Below, in pieces: positions 42,182 to 51,083 of a stretch of 64,000 bases of DNA (its first letter is position 1; each line of letters begins with the position of its first letter). This DNA is from Streptomyces sp. f51 (lineage in GTDB: Bacteria; Actinomycetota; Actinomycetes; Streptomycetales; Streptomycetaceae), in the NCBI RefSeq assembly GCF_037940415.1, contig NZ_CP149798.1:1240001-1304000 (forward strand), given 5' to 3'. The position numbers and the translations under genes are program-made. A model generated the notes under the pieces. That model had not been told where the DNA came from, searched no databases, and worked only from the letters and a program-made list of their open reading frames with translations.

Positions 42182-42817
42182 TCAGGGCCGCCACAGCGGA
42201 TGTTCGCGATCCGCCCACCGGCGGCTCACCGATCCCGTGCGCAGACCCCGCCTGGCCTCCGGATCGGCCAGCGCCATACCGATGTGGCCCCCGAGGACGA
42301 TCCCGACGGTGAGGGCCAGCCAGTCGTGGACGAACGTCGCCGAGGTGCGCCACATCAGCGGGGTGAGGTGGGTGAACCACATCAGCAGGCCCGTGCCCAG
42401 CATCACCAGCGTGGCCCCGGAGATCCAGGCCGCGTAGACCTTCTGTCCGGCGTTGAACTTGCCCGCCGGGCGGGACCGCGGATCCTTGTCGCGGCGCAGC
42501 GCCGCCTTCAGCCACACCCGGTCGTGCGGGCCGAAGCGGTTCAGGAAACCGAGGTCACGGCGGAACGCGCGGGAGGCGAGGCCCGCCAGGACCGGCAGCG
42601 GGAGCGCCACACCGGCCAACTCGTGGACCCGGACGACGAGTTCGCGACGGCCCACGAGTTCGGCGAACTGGGGGATGTAGAGGCAGGCCGCGGTGGCCAC
42701 GCACAGGCCCATCAGCACGGCGGTGACCCGGTGCACCCAGTGCTCGGCCCGGGTGAAGCGCCGTACGTCGGAGGAAGGCGCGGACACGGTCGGCGTCCCG
42801 TCAGCTCGTGGGTTCAT
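42182..42817 (-). CDS. Cytochrome b561/formate-dehydrogenase-gamma-like membrane protein
   Basis: This 211-residue protein has four hydrophobic helices and histidines placed for haem b ligation: RAEHWVHRVTA in helix 1, VRVHELAGVALP in helix 2, and FVHDWLALTVGIVLGGHIGMAL in the last helix. It should carry electrons between quinones and the periplasmic molybdenum enzyme encoded just upstream, whose stop overlaps this ATG by 17 nt. This pairing recalls the MsrP(YedY)-MsrQ or sulfite-oxidase plus cytochrome arrangement. The ATG at 42817 was chosen over one 16 codons upstream because the extra residues have no family match. Confidence 0.88.
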   Translation of the reverse strand: MNPRADGTPTVSAPSSDVRRFTRAEHWVHRVTAVLMGLCVATAACLYIPQFAELVGRRELVVRVHELAGVALPLPVLAGLASRAFRRDLGFLNRFGPHDRVWLKAALRRDKDPRSRPAGKFNAGQKVYAAWISGATLVMLGTGLLMWFTHLTPLMWRTSATFVHDWLALTVGIVLGGHIGMALADPEARRGLRTGSVSRRWADREHPLWRP

Positions 42818-43709
42818 CGTCGCGTCCGTTCGAGCGGCCGACCCAGGCGTCGACGTCGTACCCACGATTCTCCCAGTACCCGGGACGGACGTCCTTGGTG
42901 ACCGTGATGCCCGAGAGCCACTTGGCGGACTTGTAGAAGTACATCGGGGCCACGTAGAGCCGGACCGGGCCGCCGTGGTTGTGGCCGACGGGCTTGTCCT
43001 GCATGCGCAGGGCCACCAGGACGTCCGGGCGATGGGCCTGGCGCAGGCTGAGGCTCTCCGTGTACGTCCCGTCGAAGCAGGTGAAGCGGACGGCCCCGGC
43101 CGAGGGGCGCACCCCTGCGGCGTCGAGCAGATGCGACAGGCGTACGCCCTCGAAGGGGGTGCTCGGCACCCGCCAGCCGGTGACGCACTGGACGTCGTGC
43201 ACGAGACGGGTCTGGGGCAGGGCGCGCAGATCCGCGAGGGTGTAGCTGGTGGGCCGGTCGACCAGGCCGTCGATCGTGAGGCGGTAGTCCGTCTCGTTCT
43301 TGTGGGGTACGGAGGCGGCCACCGAGTAGTAGCGGAACCCGCCGCCGTTGGGCAGGAGGCCCGTCAGGCCCGTGGGGTCGCGCTGGGAGGCGCCGGCCAG
43401 GAAGGCGTCCGTCGCGCGCTGGAGCGAGGGCGCGGCCAGGACGCCGAGGGCGCCGAGTCCGAGCGTGCCGAGCAGGACCCGGCGGCCGATGGGCCTGCCG
43501 TGCTCCCCGGACGCCTCGTGCTCCGCGTCGCCGGGGTCCCGGTCCTCCGGGTCCCGGTGCTCCGGGCGTTCCTCCGGCTCCCGGTGCTCCGGGCGTTCCT
43601 CGCGCTCGTGGCGTCCCAGGCGTTCCTCGTGCTCCTGGCGTTCCTCGTCCTCCGGTTCCCGGGGCCGCTCTCGCTCCGGGTCCGGTTCCCCGGGCCTTTC
43701 AGTGTTCAC
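42801..43709 (-). CDS. Tat-exported molybdopterin-dependent oxidoreductase (sulfite-oxidase fold) with charged N-terminal extension
   Basis: This 302-residue protein has a sulfite-oxidase-type molybdopterin domain over about 110-295. The molybdenum-ligating Cys is in VHDVQCVTGWRV, with FTCFDGTYTESL and VGHNHGGPVRLYVAPMYFYKSAKW. A twin-arginine signal (PIGRRVLLGTLGLGALG, about 72-90) is preceded by ~70 unusual residues made of Glu, Arg, Pro, His and Asp repeats. Such a long N-region before a Tat signal is odd. No better start codon is seen downstream, and the frame is used from 43709. It is co-translated with the cytochrome b-like protein; the substrate may be a sulfoxide or sulfite. Confidence 0.87.
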   Translation of the reverse strand: MNTERPGEPDPERERPREPEDEERQEHEERLGRHEREERPEHREPEERPEHRDPEDRDPGDAEHEASGEHGRPIGRRVLLGTLGLGALGVLAAPSLQRATDAFLAGASQRDPTGLTGLLPNGGGFRYYSVAASVPHKNETDYRLTIDGLVDRPTSYTLADLRALPQTRLVHDVQCVTGWRVPSTPFEGVRLSHLLDAAGVRPSAGAVRFTCFDGTYTESLSLRQAHRPDVLVALRMQDKPVGHNHGGPVRLYVAPMYFYKSAKWLSGITVTKDVRPGYWENRGYDVDAWVGRSNGRDDEPTS

Positions 43710-43832
43710 CCCTTGATTCGAGCACCCGCGACCCCCAAAAAGCCAGCGGCGGCGGGTGCTCGTCAGCGTTCCGTCATCTCTTCTTACCCACGGTCGGGGA
43801 TCGTGGGTCCCGAAGTGGACGGCGGGGCCGCG

Positions 43833-45398
43833 TCAGGAGGCGGACTCGGCCGCCTTGTCCAACTGGAAGGCCTCGTTCCCGAGGCCGATCCGGGCGTGCG
43901 CCTCGGGCTTGCGGGAGCGCAGCACCAGACCCTGGACGAGACCGACGACCAGCGCGACCCCGATGACGGCGGGCAGCAGCACGTTCAGGGCCGAGTCGGG
44001 ACCCGAGCCGACGAGCACGTCGAAGTCCTTGACCGTGTAGACCGCGATGACGAGCAGGGCGAGGCCCGCGATCCCGGAGGTGACCAGGCGCCAGGACTGG
44101 GCGCGGGCGGCGCCGCGGCGGACGAAGAAGACGATGACCGAGAGCGAGGCGGCCGCCATCAGCAAGGTGACGCCGAGCGCTCCGACGTTGCCGCCCCAGG
44201 TGAACAGGCGGAGCACCGGCGCGGTCGGGTCGCCGGCGGGCTTGTCGTCGGACAGGGCGAAGCCGCCGACCACGATCAAGGACACCACGGTGTGCAGGAG
44301 CGAGCCGGTGCCGGGGGCTCCGCTGGACTCGGAGGTGCGGCCGAAGGCGCTGGGCAGCAGGCCCTCGCGGCCCATGGCGAAGGCGTACCGCGCGACGACG
44401 TTGTGGAAGCTGAGCAGCGCGGCGAACATGCCGGTCACGAACAGCACGTGCAGGACGTCGGTGAAGGTGGAGCCGAGGCGTGACTCGGTGAGGAAGAACA
44501 GCAGTCCCGCGCTCTGCTTCTGGGACGTCCCCACGATCGCCGAGGGGCCGGTGGCGACGGTGAGCGCCCAGGAGCTGATGGCGAAGAAGACGGCGACGAA
44601 GCCGATCGCCAGGAACATCACGCGCGGCACGAGGATGTGCGGGCGGCTGGTCTCCTCGGCGTAGACGGGGGCCTGTTCGAAGCCGGTGAAGGCCGCGATG
44701 CAGAAGCACAGCGCGGTGCCGACGCCCGCTCCGGTGAGGGTGTCCGGGTTGAAGGCGTGCAGCGACAGTCCGGCCTTGGCGGGGTCGCCGACGGCCGCGA
44801 TGTCGAAGACGACGACGAGCGTCACCTCGATGACCAGCAGCACGCCGAGCACCCAGGCGTTGACGTCGATCTTGAGCCAGGCCAGCGCGCCGACGACGAG
44901 CACGGCGGCCAGCGCCGGTATCCACCAGACGAGCTGGGTGTCGAGGTAGGTGGCGAACAGCCCGGAGACCTCGAAGCCGAACAGGCCGTAGATGCCGACC
45001 TGGAGCGCGCTGTAGGCGACGAGGGCGACAGCGGCCGCGCCCGCGCCCGGGGTGCCGCCGAGTCCGCGCGAGATGTACGCGTAGAAGGCGCCCGCGTTGT
45101 GGACGTGCCGGCTCATCTCGGCGTACCCGACGCTGAAGAGCACGAGGACGATGCCGAGGATGACGAAGAGCAGCGGCTGTCCGACGATCCCCATCACCGC
45201 GAATGTGGTGGGCATGACACCCGCAACCACCATGAGCGGGGCGGTCGCCGCGAGGACGGACAGGAGCAGTCCCGCCGTGCCGAGACGGCCGGCGCGCAGG
45301 GCCCGGTCCTGCCCCTTGAACGTGCTGATGCCGGCGCCGTCGGCGTCCGGTCTTCCCGTGCTCGACGTACTCGATGTGCTCGAACTGCCCGTCGTCAT
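43833..45398 (-). CDS. APC-superfamily amino acid permease
   Basis: This 521-residue permease has about twelve membrane segments. The APC core motifs are present: LLLSVLAATAPLMVVAGVMPTTFAV in helix 1, the helix-2/3 AEMSRHVHNAGAFYAYISRGLGG and the helix-6 GFEQAPVYAEETSRP. It probably takes up amino acids or polyamines by proton coupling. A low-complexity Ser/Thr N-terminus (residues 3-16) precedes helix 1. ATG 45398 has AAAGGAC about 9 nt upstream; a longer N-terminal frame overlaps the next gene and was rejected. It lies 40 nt downstream of the hypothetical gene on the same strand. Substrate undetermined. Confidence 0.9.
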   Translation of the reverse strand: MTTGSSSTSSTSSTGRPDADGAGISTFKGQDRALRAGRLGTAGLLLSVLAATAPLMVVAGVMPTTFAVMGIVGQPLLFVILGIVLVLFSVGYAEMSRHVHNAGAFYAYISRGLGGTPGAGAAAVALVAYSALQVGIYGLFGFEVSGLFATYLDTQLVWWIPALAAVLVVGALAWLKIDVNAWVLGVLLVIEVTLVVVFDIAAVGDPAKAGLSLHAFNPDTLTGAGVGTALCFCIAAFTGFEQAPVYAEETSRPHILVPRVMFLAIGFVAVFFAISSWALTVATGPSAIVGTSQKQSAGLLFFLTESRLGSTFTDVLHVLFVTGMFAALLSFHNVVARYAFAMGREGLLPSAFGRTSESSGAPGTGSLLHTVVSLIVVGGFALSDDKPAGDPTAPVLRLFTWGGNVGALGVTLLMAAASLSVIVFFVRRGAARAQSWRLVTSGIAGLALLVIAVYTVKDFDVLVGSGPDSALNVLLPAVIGVALVVGLVQGLVLRSRKPEAHARIGLGNEAFQLDKAAESAS

Positions 45399-45438
45399 CG
45401 CGGGGTCGTCCTTTCGGATGTCGGTCTTCGGGGGTCGT

Positions 45439-46389
45439 TCACACCGTGCCGAGCACGCGGTCGCGCGCGGCACGGAAGGCTTGGTACCCGTCGCGGTCCG
45501 GGTACGACCACGGAGCCGCGGTCGGGTGCTCCGCGATGCGCAGGAACAGGGCGGCGGCCTCGCCGTCCCGGCCTTCGCAGATCTTGGCGTGGGCGAGGTA
45601 GTTGAGGTCGACGAGCCGGCGCGGATGTTCGCCCTGCTGCCACTCCAGCCACCAGTCGAAGGCCGCCTTCATCACCTGGCGGGCGCGGCGCCCGGCCCAG
45701 TGTCCGGAGGTGACCGGGTCGGGGCCCTCGCTCCCGGCGCCGGCGAGCACGCGGTAACGCTCGGCGTGCGCGACGACCGGAAGGATCGCGAGCGGCGAGT
45801 CGTCGGGCGCCTGCTCGGCCGACCAGTTGGCGAAGTCGTACACCTCGTGCAGGGGGTCCTGGCCCGCCCCGGCGCGGCGCTCGGCGAGCCGGGCGACCAT
45901 CAGATGGTGCGCGTGGTGATGGACGGCGTGCCGGTGGCGCACCTCGTCGAAGAGGCGGACCACGTCGTCCTCGGCCCCGAGCGAGCGTTCCAGGAGGAGC
46001 AGCCCGAGCCAGGGGGTGGGGTCGTCGGGGACGAGATCGGCCGCGCGCCGGCAGGCCTCGCGGGCACTGTCCGGGCGCTCCTTGCCGTGCAGGGCGCGCT
46101 GCACGGCGGCGCAGCCGAGCAGCACGGCGGCATCGGCGGACTCCGGTTCGGCGAGCTGCCAGTCGCGGACCCAGGCGTGTGTGGCGGGCTCCTGCGCGAG
46201 GACGGTGACGCGGTGCCCGCGGAGGTCCCAGTCGTCACCGGTCGCGGCGAGCAGGTCGCGGACCTCGGTCCACCGCCCCTGGTTCAGCGAGGTACGTGCG
46301 GCAACGAGTCCGGCGTCGTCGAGGGCGGCGTCGAAGGCCTGGGACGTCCGCTTGCGGCCGCGACCCAGGGGAGGTGGGGGTGGTGACAC
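45439..46389 (-). CDS. Hypothetical helical (TPR-like) protein
   Basis: I do not recognise this 316-residue soluble protein. It is almost entirely helical, with repeated segments such as SADAAVLLGCAAVQRALHG, DPTPWLGLLLLERSLG and HHHAHHLMVARLAERRAG that look like tetratricopeptide-type repeats. The middle holds a histidine cluster (VRHRHAVHHHAHHL). The N-terminus is a Pro-rich, basic stretch (SPPPPPLGRGRKR). The GTG at 46389 has GAGG about 11 nt upstream. It precedes the amino acid permease by 40 nt, so co-transcription is likely. Function unknown. Confidence 0.75.
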   Translation of the reverse strand: MSPPPPPLGRGRKRTSQAFDAALDDAGLVAARTSLNQGRWTEVRDLLAATGDDWDLRGHRVTVLAQEPATHAWVRDWQLAEPESADAAVLLGCAAVQRALHGKERPDSAREACRRAADLVPDDPTPWLGLLLLERSLGAEDDVVRLFDEVRHRHAVHHHAHHLMVARLAERRAGAGQDPLHEVYDFANWSAEQAPDDSPLAILPVVAHAERYRVLAGAGSEGPDPVTSGHWAGRRARQVMKAAFDWWLEWQQGEHPRRLVDLNYLAHAKICEGRDGEAAALFLRIAEHPTAAPWSYPDRDGYQAFRAARDRVLGTV

Positions 46390-46660
46390 CGCTGCTCAAC
46401 CTCACAGGCGCGGTTCGTCAAAGGGTGATCACACACAGCAAACCCGGAGCCAGGCATTCAAGTCAAGCTCCGGCCAAGTCGCTACACGTGTCAACTGCTC
46501 CCGTGTACAGGGCAGTTACCTTCGTGGCGTCCCACAAAGTCCTGAACAGACCCCTTTTCCACCCGACTTGGGACCTCTCATCGGCCCCGAGCGGCGGCGG
46601 GCCGCCGATGTCCTGATGACAACGGCGGCCCGCTTCGGCGCACTTGGACGTCGGCCGCGA

Positions 46661-48316
46661 TCAGCCGAGCGCCTCGGCCGCGGCACGGCCCGCCGTGCGG
46701 CCGGAGAAGAGGCAGCCGCCGAGGAAGGTGCCCTCCAGCGACCGGTATCCATGGACACCGCCGCCGCCGAATCCGGCGGCCTCACCGGCGGCGTAGACAC
46801 CCTCAAGCGGGTCGCCGCCCTCGGTCAGCACCCGCGAGGAGAGGTCGGTCTCCAGACCGCCGAGGGTCTTGCGGGTCAGGATGTTCAGGCGCACCGCGAT
46901 CAGCGGTCCGGCCGCGGGATCGAGGATGCGGTGCAGGGGCGCGGTGCGGATCAGCTTGTCGCCGAGGTAGTTGCGGGCCCCGCGGATCGACATGACCTGG
47001 AGGTCCTTGGTGAACGGGTTGGCGATCTCCCGGTCCCGCGCGACGATCTCGCGGCGCAGGGCCGCCTCGTCGATGAGCGGCTTCTCGGTGAGCGCGTTCA
47101 TCCCACGCACCAGGGCGCCGAGGTCCTTCTCGACGACGAAGTCGGCGCCGTTGTCCATGAACGCCTTGACCGGTCCCGGCACGTCCGCACGGGCCCGGCC
47201 GATGACGCCCCGGACGGACTTGCCGGTCAGGTCGGGGTTCTGCTCGGAGCCGGAGAGCGCGAACTCCTTGCCGATGATCTTCTGGTCCAGCACGAACCAG
47301 GTGTAGTCGTACCCGGTCCTCATGATGTGTTCGAGGGTTCCGAGCGTGTCGAAGCCCGGGAACAGCGGGACCGGCAGCCGGTTGCCGCGCGCGTCCAGCC
47401 AGAGGGAGGAGGGGCCCGGAAGGATGCGGATGCCGTGCTTGTCCCAGATGGGGTTCCAGTTCTGGATGCCCTCGGTGTAGTGCCACATGCGGTCGCGGTT
47501 GATCAGGCGGGCGCCGGCCCCCTCGGCGATCCCGAGCATGGCGCCGTCGACGTGCGCGGGGACGCCGGAGATCATCCGCTCGGGCGGGGTGCCGAGCCGC
47601 TCGGGCCAGTTGGCGCGTACGAGGTCGTGATTGCCGCCGATGCCGCCGGAGGTCACGATCACGGCCTGGGCCCGCAGCTCGAAGGAGCCGGTGACCGTCC
47701 GGCTGCTGGCCTGGCCGCGCTCGATGCCGGACGGCTCCAGGACCTCGCCGGTGACGGTGTCGACGGAGCCCGCGCTGCGGGACAGGCCGGTGACCCGGTG
47801 CCGGAACCGCAGCTCGACCAGCCCGCGGGCCACGCCTTCCCTCACCCGGCGCTCGAACGGGGCGACGAGGCCGGGACCTGTCCCCCAGGTGATGTGGAAG
47901 CGCGGCACCGAGTTGCCGTGCCCGTTGGCGTCGTAGCCGCCGCGCTCGGCCCAGCCCACCACCGGGAAGAAACGCACGCCCTGCCCGTGCAGCCAGGACC
48001 GCTTCTCGCCAGCCGCGAAGTCGACGTACGCCTCGGCCCAGCGGCGCGGCCAGTGGTCCTCGGGCCGGTCGAATCCGGCCGTGCCCATCCAGTCCTGGAG
48101 GGCGAGCTCGTGCGTGTCCTTGATCCGCATGCGGCGCTGTTCGGGCGAGTCGACGAAGAAGAGCCCGCCGAAGGACCAGTGCGCCTGGCCGCCGATCGAC
48201 TGCTCGGGCTCCTGGTCGAGGAGGATCACCCTGCGGCCGGCGTCGACGAGCTCCGCGGTCGCCGCGAGGCCCGCGAGCCCGGCTCCGATGACGATCACAT
48301 CTGCGTCGTAGGCCAT
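46661..48316 (-). CDS. FAD-binding dehydrogenase (fumarate reductase/ketosteroid dehydrogenase-like)
   Basis: This 551-residue flavoprotein has an N-terminal Rossmann dinucleotide motif DVIVIGAGLAGLAATAELVDAG (about 6-27) with the acidic end LLDQEPE. Later come IVTSGGIGGNHDLVR and the C-terminal FAD-binding LEGVYAAGEAAGFGGGGVHGYRSLEGTFLGGC. The overall layout matches the fumarate-reductase/3-ketosteroid-delta1-dehydrogenase superfamily, in the group usually named 'FAD-binding dehydrogenase'. It may oxidise a steroid-like or other cyclic ketone, but this cannot be shown here. It is divergent from the DMT-type gene across 306 bases. Confidence 0.9.
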   Translation of the reverse strand: MAYDADVIVIGAGLAGLAATAELVDAGRRVILLDQEPEQSIGGQAHWSFGGLFFVDSPEQRRMRIKDTHELALQDWMGTAGFDRPEDHWPRRWAEAYVDFAAGEKRSWLHGQGVRFFPVVGWAERGGYDANGHGNSVPRFHITWGTGPGLVAPFERRVREGVARGLVELRFRHRVTGLSRSAGSVDTVTGEVLEPSGIERGQASSRTVTGSFELRAQAVIVTSGGIGGNHDLVRANWPERLGTPPERMISGVPAHVDGAMLGIAEGAGARLINRDRMWHYTEGIQNWNPIWDKHGIRILPGPSSLWLDARGNRLPVPLFPGFDTLGTLEHIMRTGYDYTWFVLDQKIIGKEFALSGSEQNPDLTGKSVRGVIGRARADVPGPVKAFMDNGADFVVEKDLGALVRGMNALTEKPLIDEAALRREIVARDREIANPFTKDLQVMSIRGARNYLGDKLIRTAPLHRILDPAAGPLIAVRLNILTRKTLGGLETDLSSRVLTEGGDPLEGVYAAGEAAGFGGGGVHGYRSLEGTFLGGCLFSGRTAGRAAAEALG

Positions 48317-48622
48317 GGGCCCGTCCTCTCGCGTTCCGACGGGTCTGACCGGGCCGGCGTCACTGGGACGACCTGATGACGTTTGTCACGAACCGATCGG
48401 TGGCGTCGCTGGTTGGTGAGACATTGGTGGTGACGGTGGTGGCCGACCGTGCGGCCGACCAGCACTTGTTACTGATCGGTCCGAATACTCGGCAAGAAAG
48501 GTGACCGAGTCAACCGCCTGGTTCCGGTTACTCCCGGGGCGGGGCCCCGGCCCTTGGCACTACAGTCGGCGGCATACGCACCACTGGCCCGCCCCGACTC
48601 CTGACGCATCGAGGTACCCAGC
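48317..48622. other. Divergent promoter region between the FAD dehydrogenase and DMT-type genes
   Basis: No gene is seen. For the plus strand a TACAGT (48561-48566) is a possible -10. The palindrome CCGATCGG (48393-48400) and a later TTACTGATCGGTCCGA partly repeat the same GATCGG core and may be regulator sites. A GC-rich hairpin of GGGGCGGGGCCCC type is at about 48536. Confidence 0.4.
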
Positions 48623-49516
48623 GTGTCGGTACTGGTTCTGGTCCTCTCGGTGAGCGCCGCCTGCTGTCTCGGCTTCGGCTTCGTGCTCCAGCAGAACGCC
48701 GCCTCGCACGCCCCGCTGAGCGACTTCCTCTCGCCCCGCATCCTGATCGACCTGATCCGCGTCCCGCGCTGGCTGGGCGGTATCGGGCTCATGGTGTGCG
48801 GCATGGTCCTCGGGGCGATCGCGCTCGGCAACGGCGAGGTGTCGCTGGTCGAGCCGCTCCTGGCGACCAACCTGCTCTTCGCGCTCGCTCTGTCCCGGCA
48901 TCAGACCAAACAGCCGCTCGGCCGGCAGGGCTGGGCCGGGCTCCTGCTGCTCGCGGGCGGAGTCTCGGCGTTCATCGTGGCCGGGCAGCCACAGGGCGGC
49001 GAGGCCATCGACGACCCGCTGCGGCACTGGCTGATCATCGGGATCGTGGTCGGTCTCGCGCTGCTGCTCACCACCTTCGCGAAACGGTCCCGGCTCAGCG
49101 CCGGCCCCGTCCTCCTCGCCACCGCCGCGGGGCTGCTCTACGGCCTCCAGGACGCCCTCACCCGGGTCAGCGGCCAGCGGTTCAGCGCGGGCGGTCCGGG
49201 CGAGCTGCTGACCGGCTGGCAGCCGTACGCGGTGCTCGTCCTCGGCGTGAGCGGGCTGATCCTCGTCCAGAGCGCCTTCGAGACCGCGCCGCTGCGGATG
49301 TCGCTGCCCGCGCTCACCGCCGCCCAGCCGCTCGCCGGGATCGTCTGCGGGGTGGGATTCCTCGGGGACCAGCTGCGCACCGACGCCGGCGCCCTCGCCT
49401 GGCAGGCCGCGGGGCTCGCGGGCATCGTCACCGGGATCATCCTGCTGGGCATGCACCCGGCGATGCCCTCGGGCACGACGGAGCCGGAGCGCTCCCGGGA
49501 CCTCCAGCCGCACTGA
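48623..49516 (+). CDS. DMT-superfamily membrane transporter (NIPA/EamA-like)
   Basis: This 297-residue protein has nine to ten hydrophobic segments arranged as two similar halves, as in the drug/metabolite transporter superfamily. It starts VLVLVLSVSAACCLGFGFVLQQNAA and contains GNGEVSLVEPLLATNLLFALALSR in the first half and SLPALTAAQPLAGIVCGV in the second. This resembles the NIPA-type 'magnesium transporter' and EamA proteins. The GTG start at 48623 has GAGGT about 10 nt upstream. The C-terminus is a short hydrophilic tail. Substrate unknown. Confidence 0.88.
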   Translation: MSVLVLVLSVSAACCLGFGFVLQQNAASHAPLSDFLSPRILIDLIRVPRWLGGIGLMVCGMVLGAIALGNGEVSLVEPLLATNLLFALALSRHQTKQPLGRQGWAGLLLLAGGVSAFIVAGQPQGGEAIDDPLRHWLIIGIVVGLALLLTTFAKRSRLSAGPVLLATAAGLLYGLQDALTRVSGQRFSAGGPGELLTGWQPYAVLVLGVSGLILVQSAFETAPLRMSLPALTAAQPLAGIVCGVGFLGDQLRTDAGALAWQAAGLAGIVTGIILLGMHPAMPSGTTEPERSRDLQPH

Positions 49517-49668
49517 ACGGCCCCGTGCACTGAAGGGCCCCCGGCACTCCTTGCCGCCCGGCCGCCCGGCCGGTGACTCCCCCTCGCACCCGGCACGGCG
49601 CCCCTCCGTTCGCCCGGACGGGCGTCAGCGCCGCCTGCGGGCGACCGGCAGCTGCTTGGATGGATCCC

Positions 49669-50184
49669 ATGAGTGCCGCTGACGAGATCCTCGACATCGT
49701 GGACGAGAACGACGAGATCATCGGGCAGTCCCCGCGCGGGGAGGCGTACGCGCGCGGGCTGCGCCACCGGTGCGTGTTCATCGAGGCCCGGGACGCCCGG
49801 GGCCGGGTCTTCGTCCACCGCCGCACCCCCACCAAGCTGGTGTTCCCCTCGTTCTACGACATGTTCGTCGGCGGGGTCGTCGGCGCGGGCGAGTCCTACG
49901 ACGACGCGGCGCTGCGCGAGGCCGAGGAGGAACTCGGCGTCTCCGGGCTCCCCCGCCCGACTCCCCTCTTCAAGTTCCTGTACGACGACGGGGCCGGCGC
50001 GAGCTGGTGGTCGGCCGTCTACGAGGTCCGCTGCGAGCTCCCGGTGAACCCGCAGGCCGAGGAGGTCGCCTGGCACGACTTCCTCACCGACGACGAGGTG
50101 GAGTCCCGCCTCGACGAATGGACCTGGGTGCCGGACGGACTGGCCGCCCACGAGCGGCTCACCGACTACCGGGCGATGGACTGA
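49669..50184 (+). CDS. Nudix hydrolase
   Basis: This 171-residue enzyme carries a full Nudix box, GX5EX7REUXEEXGU, as GVVGAGESYDDAALREAEEELGV at about 83-105. The N-terminal part (DEILDIVDENDEIIGQSPRGEAY) and length resemble the YfcD/isopentenyl-diphosphate-isomerase-like subgroup. It should hydrolyse a nucleoside-diphosphate-linked or other pyrophosphate substrate. Two close ATGs are possible, 49660 and 49669; the second is used because the family begins MSAADE. Neither has a strong ribosome-binding site. Confidence 0.92.
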   Translation: MSAADEILDIVDENDEIIGQSPRGEAYARGLRHRCVFIEARDARGRVFVHRRTPTKLVFPSFYDMFVGGVVGAGESYDDAALREAEEELGVSGLPRPTPLFKFLYDDGAGASWWSAVYEVRCELPVNPQAEEVAWHDFLTDDEVESRLDEWTWVPDGLAAHERLTDYRAMD

Positions 50185-50276
50185 TCCGTCCGGCCGAACC
50201 CGGCCGGGCAGGCCCGGGGCGCCCCGCTCCGGGCCTGCCGGACGGCGCCGGAGGGGCTCCGCGCCGGGCTCCCCGG

Positions 50277-50290
50277 TAGGGTCCTGGGCG
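50277..50290 (+). promoter_or_regulatory. -10-like hexamer TAGGGT for a leaderless DUF202 operon
   Basis: TAGGGT (50277-50282) ends 7 nt before the GTG at 50290. With no ribosome-binding site, this suggests transcription starts at the start codon. No clear -35 is visible. Confidence 0.4.
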
Positions 50291-50682
50291 TGATCGAACT
50301 CGTGCGCAACGTCCGGATGTGGTTCGCGCCGCAGGAGATCCGGCACGAGGGCAGCACCCCGGACTACCGGTTCTCCCTGGCCAACGAGCGGACCTTCCTC
50401 GCCTGGCTGCGCACCGCGCTCGCGCTCATCGGCGGCGGCTTCGCCGTGGACCAGTTCCTGCCCGACCTGCGCTGGGCCTGGCGGGCGGGCCTCGCCCTGG
50501 CGCTGCTGGGGTCGGGCGTGCTCTGCGCGCTGCGCGCCGTGAACCACTGGGTGCGCTGCGAGCGGGCGATGCGGCGCGGCGAGGACCTGCCGGTGTCACG
50601 CTTCCCGGCGCTGCTGAGCATCGTGGTCGCGGTCGTCGCGGTCGCGATGGTCGTCGTCGTCCTCGTCGGCTGGGCGGGATGA
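50290..50682 (+). CDS. DUF202 (YidH-type) membrane protein
   Basis: This 130-residue protein has the DUF202 signature DYRFSLANERTFLAWLRTALALIGGGFAV (about 25-54) and three membrane segments (about 38-55, 62-82, 105-128), as in E. coli YidH. The function of the family is not established. The GTG at 50290 is probably leaderless. It overlaps the next DUF202 gene by 4 nt (ATGA), so the two are co-translated and may form a heteromeric membrane complex. Confidence 0.9.
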   Translation: MIELVRNVRMWFAPQEIRHEGSTPDYRFSLANERTFLAWLRTALALIGGGFAVDQFLPDLRWAWRAGLALALLGSGVLCALRAVNHWVRCERAMRRGEDLPVSRFPALLSIVVAVVAVAMVVVVLVGWAG

Positions 50683-51017
50683 CCGCGCCCCCGGGGGAGG
50701 AGCGCGACCCGGGCCTCCAGCCGGAGCGCACCCGGCTGGCCTGGCGCCGTACGACCCTCTCCTGCACCGTCGCCGCCGTGCTCGCCGCGCGGGCGGCCCT
50801 GCGCGACCGGCACGCGGCGGCCGGGATCGTGGCGTTCGCGTTCTGCTGCCTCCTCTGGCTGGCGTTCCTCGTCCTCGCCCATCGCCGTATCCGCGCCCTG
50901 GCGGCCGCCGGCCCCGCGGGTCCGCCCGCGCTCACGCCCCGGCACGCGACGGCGACCGCGCTGTGCACGGTGGCCCTGGCCGCGTGCGCGGCGGCGCTGG
51001 TGTTCCAGCGGCCATGA
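50679..51017 (+). CDS. DUF202 (YidG-type) membrane protein
   Basis: This 112-residue partner has the shortened DUF202 motif LQPERTRLAWRRTTLSCTVAAVLAARAA and three membrane segments. Pairs of a longer and a shorter DUF202 protein are common (YidH and YidG in E. coli). Start ATG at 50679 overlaps the upstream stop. Its Ala/Pro-rich hydrophilic loop lies between the second and third segments. No function can be given. Confidence 0.88.
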   Translation: MTAPPGEERDPGLQPERTRLAWRRTTLSCTVAAVLAARAALRDRHAAAGIVAFAFCCLLWLAFLVLAHRRIRALAAAGPAGPPALTPRHATATALCTVALAACAAALVFQRP

Positions 51018-51048
51018 CCTGGGACGTGCGTTCCGGACCGCGTTCCCC

Positions 51049-51076
51049 TTGATGTATTCCGATATGGGAATACGAT
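51049..51076 (+). promoter_or_regulatory. Promoter of the ArsR operon with a 20-bp operator palindrome
   Basis: TTGATG (51049-51054) and TACGAT (51071-51076) form a -35/-10 pair with a 16-bp spacer. TACGAT ends 7 nt before the ATG at 51084. The 20-bp sequence GTATTCCGATATGGGAATAC (51054-51073) is palindromic except for one base pair. It fills the spacer and touches the -10, so a bound repressor would block polymerase. Confidence 0.7.
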
Positions 51077-51083
51077 GGCTGCC

